Source of the DNA: Atrichornis clamosus
Taxonomy: Eukaryota > Chordata > Aves > Passeriformes > Menuridae
Direction of reading: 5' to 3'
Assembly: GCA_013400975.1 (NCBI GenBank)
Contig: WBMZ01004703.1
Coordinates: 248,001 to 312,000, forward strand
DNA length: 64,000 nt
Part shown: in pieces, positions 34,217-48,775 of the stretch
Numbering within the stretch: the stretch's first letter is position 1
Layout: every line of letters starts with the position of its first letter
The notes under the pieces: generated by a model
Databases searched by the model: none
What the model saw: the letters and a program-made list of their open reading frames with translations, nothing else
Told to the model about the DNA's origin: nothing
Made by a program: the position numbers and the translations under genes

Positions 34217-37200
34217 ACTTTCTATTTTTTCTTTTATGCCTGTCTCATGTTTTTTTCTGTTTGGCTGTGGTTTTGGCTTTGTGGGTTTTTTTAAGGAATA
34301 GGTAAAACTTTATTCTGTGACTTCCCACGGAAGGAGATAGTGAACCTTTTCATGCAAGTACATGAGGACAGAAGAATTACACAGTGTGGATTTCACTCTC
34401 ACACTTCATATAGAGGTTGTTAATCAGAAGGGATCGTTTAACACGAGGCAGAGATTTCACAGACCCAACAAAAACTTCTGTTGCCTTCATTGCTCTTTCT
34501 CAGACACCAGACAAGTGGAGGCACAGCACAGAAATGAAGCAGAAGAAAACCTCAAAGATCAAGAACATTTCCACAGATTAGAGCCACCAATCTGTACTTT
34601 TTACATTCCTGGCAGGATCCTTTCCTCAGGGTGCAAACACTTCCTCTTTCCCTTCCCAGTGTCTCCAGATGTCACCTTCCGCTGGTTCTCAGCTCTCCAG
34701 CTCCCTCACAACTGCAGATTAACTGCTGCAGCAAATTAATGAGTCAGTGCTCCCACCTCCTGCTCAGAGCACGGTGCTAGACAGAAGGGACTCTTCTGCT
34801 GCTGAACAAAGGCTCCCCTCACAAAGAGCTGTGACTGCAAAGACAGGTAAAGGTCCTAAACAACAGTTCCCTCCCTCATTAACTGAATGTTTAACTAAGA
34901 ACAGCAGCGCCTGTGGTGCACTGCTCATACAAAGTCCTTCAGGTGTTAAGGACTAAACAATGCATTTGTTAATGGGTCTTAGTTTTAGCCTAAGGAAGAT
35001 CTAAATTATTATTTGATCCCAGCTCTGCAGGTATCAGATGTGTGGTGAGAAGAGAACAAAAAAATGCTTTTCCTTCTGCCCTGTCCCGCTGTTCTTCAGT
35101 GGGAGGGGCACTATATTCCCTTTATTGCACCTGCAGAACTTTCCCAGCTCCAGAGCAGACCAGGCTTTTCAAACCTTGCACAGAGCTTATGGCTCCAACC
35201 TGCTCTGTATATAGACATTAGCCAAAATCTGCCTGTGTTCAGAAAGAGCCTGTCTTTTGTTCCTGCTTGTATTTCTAAGCATTTTTGTAATCCTCAATGG
35301 ATAGTAGTGTGTCTGGAAGTCTCTGGAGGAAAACAAAGCCAACTGTTCAGACACTTGCAAGCATTCACCAATTTGGAAACTGAATCCTCCTAAAAAGAAA
35401 TCAGCATGGAAATACCCATTTCCTTAGCTGAAAGTTGCCCCTGACTCCATCTCACCCATCCCTAAATCTCACAGAATTCTGGTATTAATAGCACAGCATT
35501 TTAATATGTTAACCACGTATATAAATATGTATATTTATATTTGCCTGAGCTCAGGAGCAGCCCACCCCTCCTTGCTGGAGCTGTAGAGTGCATCAGCTGG
35601 GCAAGAAAATGCCTCCAGACTCTCTGATCACAGACTGGGTGTGTTGGTGCATTTCCAAGCACAAGGTACTTCTAAAAGGAGTCAAATCTGGATTCCTTAA
35701 ACACAAACCAACACCACGCTTTTGAACTGCCAACTGATTCAAATGCAGCTGCTGAAAAGTTAATGTTGTAGGCAAGCTGTATCACAAAGTGGCTTGAGAC
35801 CACTGGTCCTGAATTATTTGAAGCAGACAGAGTGAATAATAGAAGAGGTTTCATATGGTTACACCAGTTCAGCAGAGATCAAATGCCTGTAAATGCATCC
35901 CAATTTGCTCAAAGGCTGAGTTTCCCTCCTGCCTGCTGGTGGAGACTGACCAACAGAGAGAACTCCCTCCCTGCAGAAATCACTCCTGCAGCTCCTCGGG
36001 TTTGTCTTTGCCATGTTAAACCCCCGTCAGTCCTGACTGGGAAAAAGAAACATTAACACTACCTCGTACTTTAGATGGAACAGCCGTTTGAAGAAAAAAA
36101 AAAAAAACAACCAACAACACAACAAAACAACTCGTACAACCCCCAAATATCCCATCCAACACAGGGGCCTGAACTTACAAGTGGCAGCCAGTTTTGTGCC
36201 TCTCCATCCCCCAGAAGCAGCTGGAGGTTCCAGGACAGCCTCTCCTGCAGCTCTGCACCACGGCTGGCACCTGGCAGAGCTGGCACAGACACAGCCAAAT
36301 CTGCCGTGGACAAACCTGAAACCTCAGCAGACTTAACAGCAAAGGTACTTTAGAGAGAACTTTAGAGGCCTGGCAAGTGTCTGTAGGAATTATGGCACTA
36401 GTCCTTCCCATCCATTTACATCACAGACATCTGTTTAGTTGGAGACTCATGGCTTGATGAATTCGTTTATTATTTCAAATGCATTCAAAAATAGGATAAT
36501 TGACATTTTACATTGTAACTATTCACCAGTTTGACATTACTATGCATTTTAATTAACAGGAATACCTAAAGCTTGGGATTGAAGAGAGATAAGTCATATT
36601 AAAGTCTGTAACTGTCATCTTTCAGTTCAAATTCAGACACAGAACAAAACTAGACATGTCTATCAAAGCTGACATTTCAACAATACTAGTTGAAGGGGAC
36701 AGGACTGATTCCGTGTTTTTAAAGGTGCTGTCACTAAATTAAAAAGCAGTGTTCAATACTTTAAAAAATCTTAGGTCAAGCACAGTACTGGTGCACATTA
36801 AGTAAGCACTGTTAAACTTCACCTTAACCAATAAAGTCAACAAGAAAATTCACCAATTTCCAGTTAATCAGTGCTGCTCATGCAGGGGCTGTAGCTTGGC
36901 CAGACATAGCCCTTGTGAACATAACCCCCACACAAGGGGTTCTCCTCTTCCAGGGCAGTGGGGTCACCTCTGAGCTGCCAAATTTAAATCAAAAATGAAA
37001 CCAAACCAAGCCCCACCACACCAAGGCCATGCAGGAAGGAACACCGACTACTGCTTTAGGCACAGGATGTTCACACCTCATTTTTAAGTTGCCCTGAGTC
37101 AGTCTGCCTTTGGTGAAATCCAAGTCTATCCTGTAGGAAACCCTTCAGCTTTCACTCACTGATAGTGCAGTTCCACTCTGGATAGTTTTTCTCCCTCAGT

Positions 37201-39331
37201 AACTGTTCCAAGCACAATCCACCTCCTACTTACTCAGTTTGGCTCCAATTCATGCTTTGTAACAAACAATCCTTAAAGATCACTTGATAACCATGCCAAT
37301 TAAACATCACAGGAGAAAGATGCATTTGCCCTCATCTACAGTTCATTATTTAAAGGGGGAAAATAAAATTCTTAAAATATAAATTTTAAATAACAAAATC
37401 AGCAGGTTTTTTTTTAAGAGTATGTTGTGCTATCATCAGGTTTCTCATGGAAGGTACAGGAGGTAAATTATAAACCTATGGAAAGAGAAATGTCCAGTGG
37501 TGGCTGTACTAAATTTTCCATGGGCACCCTATCATATCTAATAAATTCAGGTATAAGTTAGATGGCTAGCATGTCATCAAAACAGGTAAATGAGCAAATA
37601 TATAAACCAAACACCAAATCTGCACTGAAAGCACTGCCCATTTCTGTTTCTCCTGTGGCCTCTCCCTGCAAACCTGTTCCAGCATGGCCAGAGCAGGAGC
37701 TGCTCAGCCAGGCACTGGTGCTGCTGGGACTGTGGCAGCTGCAGAACTTCTCTCTGTGCATCAAATTCTCCTCCACCCACTGTTTCCGCATGGTAGTAAC
37801 TGAGGTGTGCTTCTACCATTAAGAAATGCTAATCAGGGTAAACACATTCCTGCCCTAGAGAAAGCACATGGAAAGGCCCCAGGAATATTTTCTTACCTTT
37901 TCTCTTACAATAAAAATGTATTATCCAGTGACATAATCATAATGTTGTAGCTTCCATAGCCCTGACCTTTTAATGTTCTTTACTTTCTGCTCTAAACTCC
38001 AGATCTGCTGTCCCTGAGCCCAGGGTTTTTTTGCTTTCAGAGCATTTTCAGACTTGTTATTATCCATTCTGCTACCAACTTTGCTCAATAAGAGTGCAAA
38101 TCACTTGTGGGCAGAAAGGTTGGCAGAGAGCAAGATAAAACATGCTCTCCAAGGCTAACTGATTATGGTTGGAAGATACTGCTAATGAGTACCTGACTCT
38201 CTGGGCATTGGAGATGCTTTAAACATGTTTGCTTTCACCTCTTTCTTTAAATGCCTAAAGCATCACAGTGCCAGTGAATGCAAACTGCAGTGGTGGGTGC
38301 TGCAGAACACCCTTGCAAAGGACACCTGGCAGTGGGGACAGGGGCTTGAGTAGCAGCTATAAAATCCTGTGGGTTTGTATTTCCCACCTGAAGGGAAGTT
38401 TGGTAACAGCCCCATCACATCCCAACACAAAAATCACACAGCCTCAGTGTGAAAATAACTTAAATATAACAGCAGAAAGCAAATCCTGTTGGCAGAACAC
38501 AGGTGAGGTTTTTCTTCTAGTCAAACAAACAATGACAAATAACCCACATTTACAAGCATTTCTTAAATAGTTTGTCAGGTAACAGCCCTGTGCATTTTGG
38601 AGTAGTGCAAATGGAGTTGTTACACCAAATTCTTCCAGTCAGTCGGTTCAAATCTAAAACCTCTCATGCAGACCAGATGGAAACCTCACCACCAAGTGAC
38701 AGCAAAATCTGGGAGTAAAGAGGTTGTCATTGCTGCTTACATCAAGGCCAGGCATAAGGTTAGCAGTTTGCTCACTTGCCAATTAATTTTTTTATAGCCA
38801 CGGGCTGTCAGGTGCTCTTTGCTTCTTCCTGAGGGAAGGCTCTTCTCTCGTGGCAATAACTCTGTGTGGCCCAAAGCCACGTGTCAGAGGCACAGACACA
38901 GCACAGCTGCCAGGGCTGGCAATCCTCTGCTCTCACCAAAGGCTGAAGGAACAGCTCCTCTCCCAAAAAGCAAGACTTTAATTCCCCTTTTTCCCCTGCA
39001 GTTACAAAGATGCTCTGGGGTGTCTGGGCTTTCCAGGTGTTCATGTCACCAGTGTGTGACACAAGTGGAGCCTGCTCAGCCTCTGCTGCCTTCATCAATG
39101 CCTCACATTCAGGCCAAAATCAATTCTTTTTTCTTTTCTTTTACCATTTAGAAGAATGTCCACTGTTTTGAGCTATAAACTTTGTTTACTTAAATGCTAC
39201 ACCAGAAGCTTACAATTCCCATAGACCAAACAAAGCCACGAATCAGCAACCTATTGTTAATATTTACCACGACTGTGATGTTCTGTCTTCAGGAAAAACC
39301 TTTAGTTAAAACCCTGTTCATTATGAGTGAA
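34217..39331. other. Non-coding DNA, no gene seen
   Basis: Mostly AT-rich DNA with an A/C-rich simple repeat at 36.09 kb. A GC-richer piece at 38.8-39.1 kb has frames open on both strands (38808-39098 minus, 38819-39151 plus), and neither product is recognised. A strong acceptor-like TTTTTCCCCTGCAG lies at 38987-39000 without a convincing donor. Confidence 0.5.
36093..36131. repeat. A/C-rich simple repeat
   Basis: An A14 run followed by CAACAAC and ACAAAACAAC motifs. The frames of 80-92 codons through it are low-complexity artefacts. Confidence 0.85.
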
Positions 39332-39551
39332 GGAAGTTGGGAAGGAATTGTTCCCTGTGAGGGTGGGAGGCCCTGGCACCGGGTGCCCAGAGAAGCTGTG
39401 GCTGCCCCTGGGTCCCTGGAAGTGTCCAAGGCCAGATTGGACGGGGCTTGGAGCACCCTGGGATAGTGGGAGGTGTCCCTGCCATGGCAGGGGGTGGATG
39501 AGATCTTCAAGGTCCCACTCAAATCATTCTACAACTCTTCGATTCTATGAA
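39332..39551 (+). mobile_element. CR1 LINE, 3' end, plus strand
   Basis: About 220 bp follows the CR1 consensus closely: TTCCCTGTGAGGGTGGGAGG, CCCTGGCACCGGGTGCCCAG, AGAAGCTGTGGCTGCCCCTG, CCTGGAAGTGTCCAAGGCC, ATAGTGGGAGGTGTCCCTGC, CATGGCAGGGGGTGG, AAGGTCCC, and ending CGATTCTATGAA. It is 5'-truncated with no reverse transcriptase. The frames at 39194-39466, 39327-39563 and 39289-39522 (minus) come from it. The terminus differs from the 11.0-kb copy, so at least two CR1 subfamilies are present. Confidence 0.95.
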
Positions 39552-40922
39552 ATGCAATCCTAAATCACCAGTGAAAACTGAACACTGAATTTTCACCCAA
39601 TGGTTTCCTAACCTTAGCTGGTATTTTTCTTTCACCCATACCTTAAACAGTAAGTATAGCAGGCCACTACCCTCCAGTTATATTTGGCCTAAAACATCCT
39701 CTATGATCCTGCATGTTATCGGGACAGACCCTGAGACAGCCATGGAACGCAACCTCGGGAGCTTCCAGCACCAGGAAGACACAGTCATTTCTCCTCACAC
39801 TACTTTTTGCTGCTCTGTTTGCATCACTGTCTATGCAATAAAGAGTTGGCTAAATTGCCCATTCTAACACTATAGATAACTTGTGGAAATGCAACATATT
39901 GCCTTCTTTTAAATTAGCATGTTTTTTAAAATTAATTGGGTTCTAATGGTGACACTGTGCACTGAGTAATTGAGTGAGAATTGCTATTATGCAGAGCCTG
40001 CCATCAGTACATAATTAGTGCACTCCCAGCTCCTACTCCAGGCATGAATCTTCCGGCCCCGCAAGCGCTGGGGTCAGGCTGCCAAAGTGGCCTCTAAAAA
40101 GCAGGGGGGCTCTTCTCTGCCAGCTCCTCTTCATGCAATAAAACACCCATCTTCTGAGGAAACACGGAGGAAGGGTGGCAGCCACGCTGCAGTCCCAGCT
40201 GCCTGGAACATTCCCTGCGCTCCCACTCCCGGGATCGCTCCCACTCATCCATGCAGCTGGTCTGCCTGAACAGCACCAGGCTTTGCCTTGAGCTCCTTTC
40301 CTTTAGCTCTGGCCCTCCACACCTGCCCTGTGCCATTTTAAATGTTATTTCTGGTTTTCAAATGGCATTTATCCCAAAACTGTTTGAAGTCTCAAATGGG
40401 GATGAAACCACCTCATTTAATCTCAGCACTTTTGTTTTGACCAAGCATGTGAGTTCTAAGAGCCTGCAAGGAATTCTCATTGCATGGAGCTCAAAATCAC
40501 CCAGCTCTGTTCAGCTCAGGGTAGCACTCAGATGTTTCAGCAAAGCTGGCATTTGTTGGTACTGATCTGGAAATCATTTTTGAGATGCCTGAACTTCTTG
40601 GTCTACATAACTGTGTGTGAAGCATTAAATGAACTTTCTCTCATCCCACCAAAATCTAACAGCATTCTTCAATCACCTCCCACAGACTTCACTTTCAAAC
40701 AACCAATGTTTTCCGCAGAAGCAGAACAGGATGCTGGAAAACTCATGTCAGCACATCCCAGCTTCTGCTGGGTGTATCAGAGCCCCACCAAGATCAAATG
40801 ATTGGATAACCATGTTATTATTATTCAGTTTATTTGTGTATTTTCAAAGAGCAGTTTGGATGTTACTGCACTTTCTTTCCTGCCTGTGCCAGACCAAAAC
40901 TTTGCCCATCTCTCAAGTAAAA

Positions 40923-40963
40923 CACTAATACTAATAATGCTACTACTACTACTACTAATAATG
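40923..40963. repeat. ACT/AAT trinucleotide repeat
   Basis: ACTAATACTAATAATG followed by (CTA)n-type units and then ACTAATAATG, a short imperfect trinucleotide microsatellite. Confidence 0.8.
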
Positions 40964-41820
40964 CCATAAACAGATTTCATCATCTTCAAGCCCAGGAAAA
41001 CAAAGTGGAGTGATTTTCACGGGAAGAAAAGCTAATGCATTTTAGAGCATAGAGCACTTCTCTTAATACCAAAAATACAATACCTCAGGTCACTGACCCA
41101 TTTACTAAGAGTGGTATCAAATTAAATATAAGCACAAAAACACCCTCATTCCCAAAGCACATTTTTTTTCCAGGTTGACACAGCAGATCAAGCACAAATT
41201 CACTGACTCCCTTGTTCTGTCAGTACAGCAATTATTACACACAGCAGGAATTTAATCACTCTCCTGGTACACTCAGGCTGTGCCCACCACTTGTTGGGCT
41301 GACTTCACAGCACACACACCCACCACAGGTCCTGCCACTCCCTGCACAGCCGGCTCAGTCGGGCAGCCAAGAGGCAACCAAGGATCACAGAACAAATTTA
41401 GTCATTTTATAAAGCCCAGTGAAAGGAAATTTTGGTATGGACAAAGGCACCCCTGCAGTTTGTGGGGCAAATTTTGCTCTATCAGCACACAAAGAAAATA
41501 TAGAAATGAAGCCTTGGTCTAAGGATGTCCTTTAGTTCTTTCACTTACTTTAAAAAAAACCTGTTCAGGAAACATCCACCTATAAGAGCAGTTAAAAACC
41601 ACCAGATTACTAATGAAAATATGCATCTTAAGTAGTTAAATAATCAAGTGTTCTGATCTCATTTTCAGAGCAGATTTGCTTCTAGAGTTTGATCCTGGAG
41701 CCACTGGATACCATCCTTCAAAACCAGAAGAGAAATAGGAAATTCATTTAAGTATTAAAAATCAGAAAAGTTCCAGTGTTTCCAAATGAAGGGTTTCCTA
41801 TATGGTCAGAAATAGTTTTA

Positions 41821-41856
41821 AAAAAAAAATCAAAACCCCAAACAAAAAAAAAAAGC
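41821..41856. repeat. A-rich simple repeat
   Basis: Two A-runs of about ten bases or more separated by CAAAACCCCAAAC, the same A/C-rich type seen elsewhere in the window. Confidence 0.75.
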
Positions 41857-44800
41857 CTCAGAAAAATGGATTATTAACTTCACACATAACATGAAAATAT
41901 ATCATGAGAGTGACAAACAGGATGATTTGTACCCAAAGTATTTTTCTACACTAAATCATTTCTGTTTATCATCACAAAAAAAGGGAAAATGTTTTATAGG
42001 TAACAAGTGCACAAACTCAGCTCAGAACTGGGGCTATGGCCCAAAGCTGTCTCACAAGGAAAAGACCAGGAGCACAAAAACCACCATAAAGTTTTAAATA
42101 CAAAACCTAGAGCTTTTCCTGGTGTAAGTTATTGACTCTGAGGAGCCTCAACAGCTGCAGAGCAGATTCAGCGTAATGAAATTCTGCCAAGTGAGACCCA
42201 CTGAAATGCTAACCAATAAATATAGATTTATCAAATCACAGCTGAAGAACGACTGTTTTTGACAAAGGGATATCACCAGTGATTACACTGATGCTTGATC
42301 TTGAAGCAGACACCTGTGCAAGGAGCACGTGGCAGTGCTGCTTTTGTCCTCAGCTCGCTGGCTGTTACCTCCCCGCTGTGCCCGGCTCCTGGTCTGGGCT
42401 TGGCACTGGGTCAGTTCTGCTCCCCCACGGGCCTCGCAAGGCTCTGCTGAAGCACGGCCCTGCCGTGCTGTGACCACACCAGCAGCTCTCATCTTATTTA
42501 CTCGGCAGCTGCTGCAGTAGTCACCATTTCTTCCGGAAATAGGACCCTTCCCGTTTTTCCTTTTGATGCTGCAGGTAGGGTCTGGACAGTGAAACAGCGG
42601 GGTGCCAGAAGCACGCACACACCTCCAGAGGGACCCTGCCTGCAGAGCAGGGCTGCAACCCCAGCTCCTGCTGCAAGACTTCTGCAGTGCCTGCCTCTGC
42701 CTTCCAACGTGCTGCTAATTAAAACACCATATTAAGGCTGCTCCAGAGAGTCAGTTAATTGATTATAGATATCCTTTCAGAAAGAGCTTTAGAGGCTATA
42801 TTGCATTTCATAATAATGACTGGGAAATTTTAAGGTGTCTATCTGGTAAAAATATGCATATATATGTACACATGAATATGAAAGCCATCCTAAATGCATT
42901 ACCATAGCTACTGTTTATGAAATAGGAGCCACTTTAAATGGTAAAATAATGAAAATCCAAGTGCGAATCAAGGCTTGCTCCTCTTTACGCAGTTCTGCAA
43001 GGTACATCGTTAGTGTATCAATCACCCATCTATAAACACTTAAAAGCACAGATACATAATCAGGAATGACTTGTGGAAATTCTGAAGTAGCCCTCCTGAG
43101 TGCATCCTTCTGTAACTATGCCTTGGGGCCATGATAATCAGCATGAGCAGCAGAGAACAGATTTAAGAGCTTTCATCTCGCAGCTGATTTATATTCTTGT
43201 ACTTATGTACAGTTCCTCCACAGGTCTGCACCACCCTGTGCCAGAGTGCTACTGGGAAGCATTTCTCCAGAATTCACATCAGAGAACCCCTCCACCTCCA
43301 AGCAAGCCTTCCAAAAATGTATCAAAGAGCAGAGGACACTGTTGACTTATCTTCCTCGATTCCCTGAGACCACGCTCACATAATTCTTCCACTACACAAG
43401 GGGGAGAAAAAAACCTTACTGCACAATAATTTATAATAAATCACTCATGAACCCTTCAACTTAATCTTCATTACAATCCATTGCTACAAAGATTTCTGAG
43501 GTCTGACAGAAGACTTACTGAGTATAAAGATTTGCCTGAGGGGCTGAATGTAATCAGAGAGGGACAGAATAAAAACACAAGCAGCTTGTTAGTACTGCTA
43601 TATAAAAACATATGAGGAACTCCTAATAATGGTGAACTCATGGGAAAAGATGGATTTTTCTTACTGGCTTTTCCCAGGACAGCAAGACCTTGCCACATTC
43701 AATACATTTTTCACAGTGATACTCTCACTGATTTGAGGGAGACATCTGTTTTGGCCTATGGAAAGTTTGTATTCCTCAACACCTGTTTTTAAATTAACAA
43801 TTTAATACAGTTAATCAGGGAGGCTGTAGGATGATCTGAAACTGCAAAATTACCTTTTCCTTGTTCCTTCAGTAAAGATATCCCTCAAAATAAAAACCCA
43901 AAAAACAAAGCCGTAATTGAGAACAGAGCAATAGACAGGTAGATAATAAAAAATGCTGGTGTTTTTGTGAAGCTGGGGTCTCTCTCTTCCCTTCTGCAAG
44001 TTACCCTGCCTGACCAAGCCAGGTCTCCGCAATGAAGGACAGAAAAGCTCCTGGCTGACAGTGCACAGTGCAGAGCAGTACATGACTTCCCTCTCCAATA
44101 TGTGAGGACTTCGTTTTGTGGGATCTTATCCTTATTCTCATGTCCTGTCTTTTTAACCTGACAAATAAATTATTTGTTTTATTTAGTCCATACTATTTTT
44201 GCAGCATGAGCAGTCTGCTTGTATTGACCGCACTGGAATGATCCCAACCCCAGGAATTACAGGCACAAGACCAAGTCACAGCAAATCCCGATACAAACAA
44301 ATGCCTGGGAAGTGCCATTTGCTGCTGCAGAGCAGTTGGGTTGTGGATTTCTCCACTTCACCTAAATGCAGAATGAATTCTGTGCCGATAGGGACAGGGG
44401 CCAGCGGCTCAGCTGCGTGGCTGTGACAGTGCACACGTCTGTCTCCTCCATCCCCTGGGATGTGGTGCCTTCCCAACTTCTGCGGGAAGCCTTTGCCCCA
44501 CGGAACCCTCTCGCTCACAGCACTCTGCACTGAGCTGCTTGCATTCAGCAGCCCTGCAAGGCACTGACTTGGAACCTGTCCTGGTGCTGGGAGGGAGCCT
44601 TTGGTGGGACCTGGTTGTCTGAGGGACAGGATGGCAGAAATGTCCACAGCAGAGGGTGGGGAAAAGGCACCACCAGAGCATCCCTGAGCCAGGCTGAGCC
44701 CAAACACAGACACCCAGCCTTGCAGATGAATTACACACAATTTGCAACGAATTCTAATTCTCCAACAGCTAGGTGTCTAGTGTCTTTACAGCACAAAGTG

Positions 44801-45140
44801 GGATGCAGCATGAGTGAGACCGAAAACAAAGGAAACAGAAGAATGGGAAATAGTGTTTATCAGTAGAAAACAGGGAAAACAAAATCTGACTGACTCGAGA
44901 ATGAGGCTGCCTGAAGCAGGCTACCTTTTGTCTGACTCCTTTTAGTCACATAAAGATCAGAGCTGGTATTTTCTGTGCTTTTGACTCGGAGGGCAAGAAA
45001 CACCACAGCAGCTGCAGGTTTGGGGCATAAATTGCCAGCTAAAGCCTATTCTGCAGTGTGCTGGAGAGTGAGTGAGAAGTAATGAAGGTGTCCCTCTTGC
45101 TCGTTGCCAGACAGGCCCAGGTTCTCCCTGGTGTTCTTAC

Positions 45141-45196
45141 CTGTGCAATGGCAGCAGGTGTCACGCTGGAGGGGCAATCTGGGCTGTCCTACAGCT
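45141..45196 (-). other. Candidate 56-bp minus-strand exon (unproven)
   Basis: On the minus strand a near-consensus donor (CACAG|GTAAGA) follows an open frame. The acceptor is TTTTGTCATCAG at 45197-45198, or alternatively CCCCTCCAG inside the interval, which would leave a 25-bp exon. The open frame encodes AVGQPRLPLQRDTCCHC. The donor is one of the best in the window, but the peptide is unrecognised. Confidence 0.15.
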
Positions 45197-48100
45197 CTGA
45201 TGACAAAATTGATTTTCCACATGGCCTTACAGCTGATCACTTATTTGCAAATCACCACCCTGTCCTTGTAGTCTGGTACCACAGGGAGAATTTCATCAAC
45301 TGAAGTATTTTTATTATGCACAAAATAGGCCAATGCATTAACATTCACACAGACACTTGAGCTGGCACGTCTATATCGGACAGATTTTTTCTTTGATTTA
45401 GATCTCAAATTCTGTTTGCACCACCCATTAAATTCCATTGATTTCTTCTTCCACTCAATCCACCACTTCCTCAATGTTTCTGAGCTGTCTTACAAGGTAA
45501 CAGCAAAACCACTGTCAGTTTTCACACCCTGAACATTCTACAACTTCCTTCTTAAAAGGGTTCAACTTCTTGTTCCTCAGTTTTTATTTTTTTAAATCCT
45601 CAGCTGTGTGCAAAGCCTCACCTGTGGGTGCCCAGCTCTGGGGACAGGCAGGCATCATGTCCTTCACTGGCACTCATTTCTGTCTTGAGTTCTGTCGAGC
45701 TCCCCCCCTTCCCCCCAAACTCATTATATCGCCATGGATTGAGCATTTCTTGGAATACATCATCTCTTTCCTATCTGTCAGCCCAGGCTGCCTTCTGCTG
45801 AAGACATATGGAGAGGCATTCTCTCTCCTTGAGGGGTGACCAAGCAGACAAGGCTTTCAGAGCAAACTCTCTCCAGAAAAAAACAGGAATTGCAGAACTT
45901 CAGAGCGAGCCCTGGGAACCCGAGTGGAGCAAATTGCAAAAGCTCATTTCTCCCCGCTGCCCCCAAAAATGTTTGCTGAAGCTGATGATTAATATTGCTC
46001 CTTTAAAACAATTTTTTCATCATGAAATTTCTGCTAATGAAGTTGGCCTGCTGGTGTGGAGCCCAGAGAGCTGCTCAGGGCAGCTGAGCTCCAGCCTGCA
46101 GTTGGAACGTGTCTCCTCTGGGTGTGCAACCAAAGATATCCAAAGTTCAAGAATTCTGCTGCTCTGCCAGCAAACTGATCCAGCCAGCTGCTAATCTGTT
46201 CTTCAAGATACCATGGTCACACAAGATAACATTCAGAATTCCATTAACCTACAAGGTTTCAACCACTCTTTCCTTCCACCTCACAAATAAAAGTAAATGG
46301 GATCAAGGTTTCCCTCACATATTATTCTCACCACATTTGTCATGTTTCAGGTCTGGTTCTTGTCTGATTCATTAAAGTGCCTTGATGCACAACGGATTAA
46401 ATACTTAAATAAATAGTTCACTTTCCCTCTAAATTGCAAAAATGATTTCAATTTTTTAAGCTGTTCACAGAAAACATTTTAAAAAGATAAACAACCCGTT
46501 CATTGTACAAATGCAGAATATTTTTTCATGGGCCAACTCTCCTAAAAATGTCTACAAATGCCTGTAGTAAAGACAAAAGTTAAAAAAATTTAATTAATTA
46601 ATTCTTGTTTTAAAAGACTTAGCAACTGTTTCAGACTCAGTGGGCACAAGGTTGAACTATTCAGAACCAGCCTGGCAGGTCAGCCACGTGTTTTCAATCA
46701 CCCCACTGCAAAAAGGGGTTTGTGTTGGAGGGAACAATCCCTGCCTGTGTGCACTGCAAACACTTGGGAGAAGGAAGGAGCAGCTCTCACATTCAGCTCA
46801 CAGCAGCCCAAAAGGAGCAGTCCAAGGTAACAGAATGGACCAGCCCCATTCCAACAGGAATTGCAGCACTTGCCTGGCAGAGGCTGCCTTTAGAAACAAT
46901 GCAGGAGTATTTGCTTAGATGCTGTTTATTTCAGCATGAAAGACGCTGGTCAAACATTTCCCTTATGTTATTTTCATGCCCCAGGGCAGGCTCAGATGGG
47001 GATTGATGTCATTTTCTTGAAATATTTGCTGTAAAATAAAAGCTGCTTGTTTTTGAGCTAGGAAATCCAGCATGGGAAATACAGAGAGGCTGAGCATGGC
47101 CCTTTCTCCCTGGCCAGCACATCCTGCCCTCTGACTGCACCTCACATCTGGTTTTGCCCTGCAGGCCTGCCACAATTTAAGAGTCACATGCATAATTTCT
47201 GAAGTGCTTGGAGCCTAAGACAGAAGCCAATCACTCTGGGTTCCCTGCAGAGCCAAATAAGAGAAGCCATCATCTCAAACATGTGATTCAACCCAGGGGA
47301 ACCACTGACCAAACTCATTTTTGCCACCATCTTCACAGAGAACTTGGACTCCTGATTTGGGAGGCTTATAAAGGTGCTTAAGGTTAGACAAAATTAAATA
47401 ACCAAAGCCAGCCCAAATCAAGCTTTAGACAAGACAACGTTAGGCCACTGTGACCAAAAAGGCACCTCTTTGACACTGTTAAATCTCTCTGCATAAATCT
47501 ATAAGAACAGTCAATAGGAATCACTGGATAAGTGTCCAGTTTCCTCTTTTATAATCCTGACTGAAGTGAAATCCCTTGTTCAGACTTACCCTCTATTGCT
47601 CCTGCATGTCCCAGCTCATTCATTATCCCTGAGAAAAGTTCCTGGCTCATATCCCCTCCTGGGCCCAGAGCAGCCCCAGGTCCCCACACCCCTGCTCCAG
47701 GCACGAGACTTCCTCGGGCATTCCAGGGAATGCAGGGTCCAGACCAGGGGGTACCTTCAGATGACAGACTCCAGACACAGACAAGCACTTCATATTTCAA
47801 AAGTTTAACACCAAAATGCATCTTGTAGAGAACAAGGGTCCGGTTCAAGCCTCACAATTACACCTGCATCTGCTCAGGGGTGTTTGCCAACAGAACCCTG
47901 TAAATCCTTCCTCGCTGACTGCAGCAGGCACTGCCACTGTCAGAGCACCCCTGTGATCTGGGTTGTCCTCATCAGCCAAACTTGGGATGAGCACAGTTCT
48001 TCATCACTTCCTCCAAACAGGAGGTTTTTTAAAAAAACCATGACAAATGTTCACCCATTAGAAAAGGTTGGCATTTTTAAACGTGGTATCAGCAGCCTGC

Positions 48101-48775
48101 ACCTGCACGTTTCATTTTAGAAAGACCACTAAAATACCAAAGGAAACATTTCTAAGTGTTAATACTGAGAGACAGAACCCCTGGAATTAAGGGATGGAGG
48201 ACACTTTTCTCCCTGATAGCCTGAGTAATGAGCTGTCCATGTTGCAGGGAGAAAATAAAACTCCAGGATGGGAAATGCAAAGCAGATTTGTAAGTGCATT
48301 AAAGGAATTTAAAGTCTATTGCAGGTGAAGGGACACAAATAATGATTAGAAAAAAAAAAAAGCTCAACTTTAGCATGTGAAACTAGGCAGTGATGTTAGG
48401 ATTCCTCACAGTACATCTTGGGAATGTTTCTATATTTTCAGCTCAGAAATTTCTTAATCCAGGTGCAGCTGGTACATTTAATGACATCTATAGATCTTTC
48501 CATTTTACTTTTTAATATCTAAAGTTACCTTTGCCAAACATTTCTAAAGCATTCAGGGCCATTTTTCTCTCTCTCTAAATAGTGAGAAAAGCAAACACAT
48601 TTGTAATAACCTCTGTCACATTAGACAAAAAATCCCAAGGAATTTAATTTGACAGAGTCTCACAGGCATGCAGGGTGGTTTCCCATGCCTCTATCTAGAG
48701 AGAAGAGACATAACCAGCAGAAAGAAGTAGTAGGCATTTCTCTTTTCTGCCAGCAAATGGGCAACCCAGGAATAC

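Noticed and set aside
44276..44740. 154-codon minus-strand open frame
   Set aside because: A second minus frame is open for 112 codons over the same GC-rich DNA, and the product is unrecognised.
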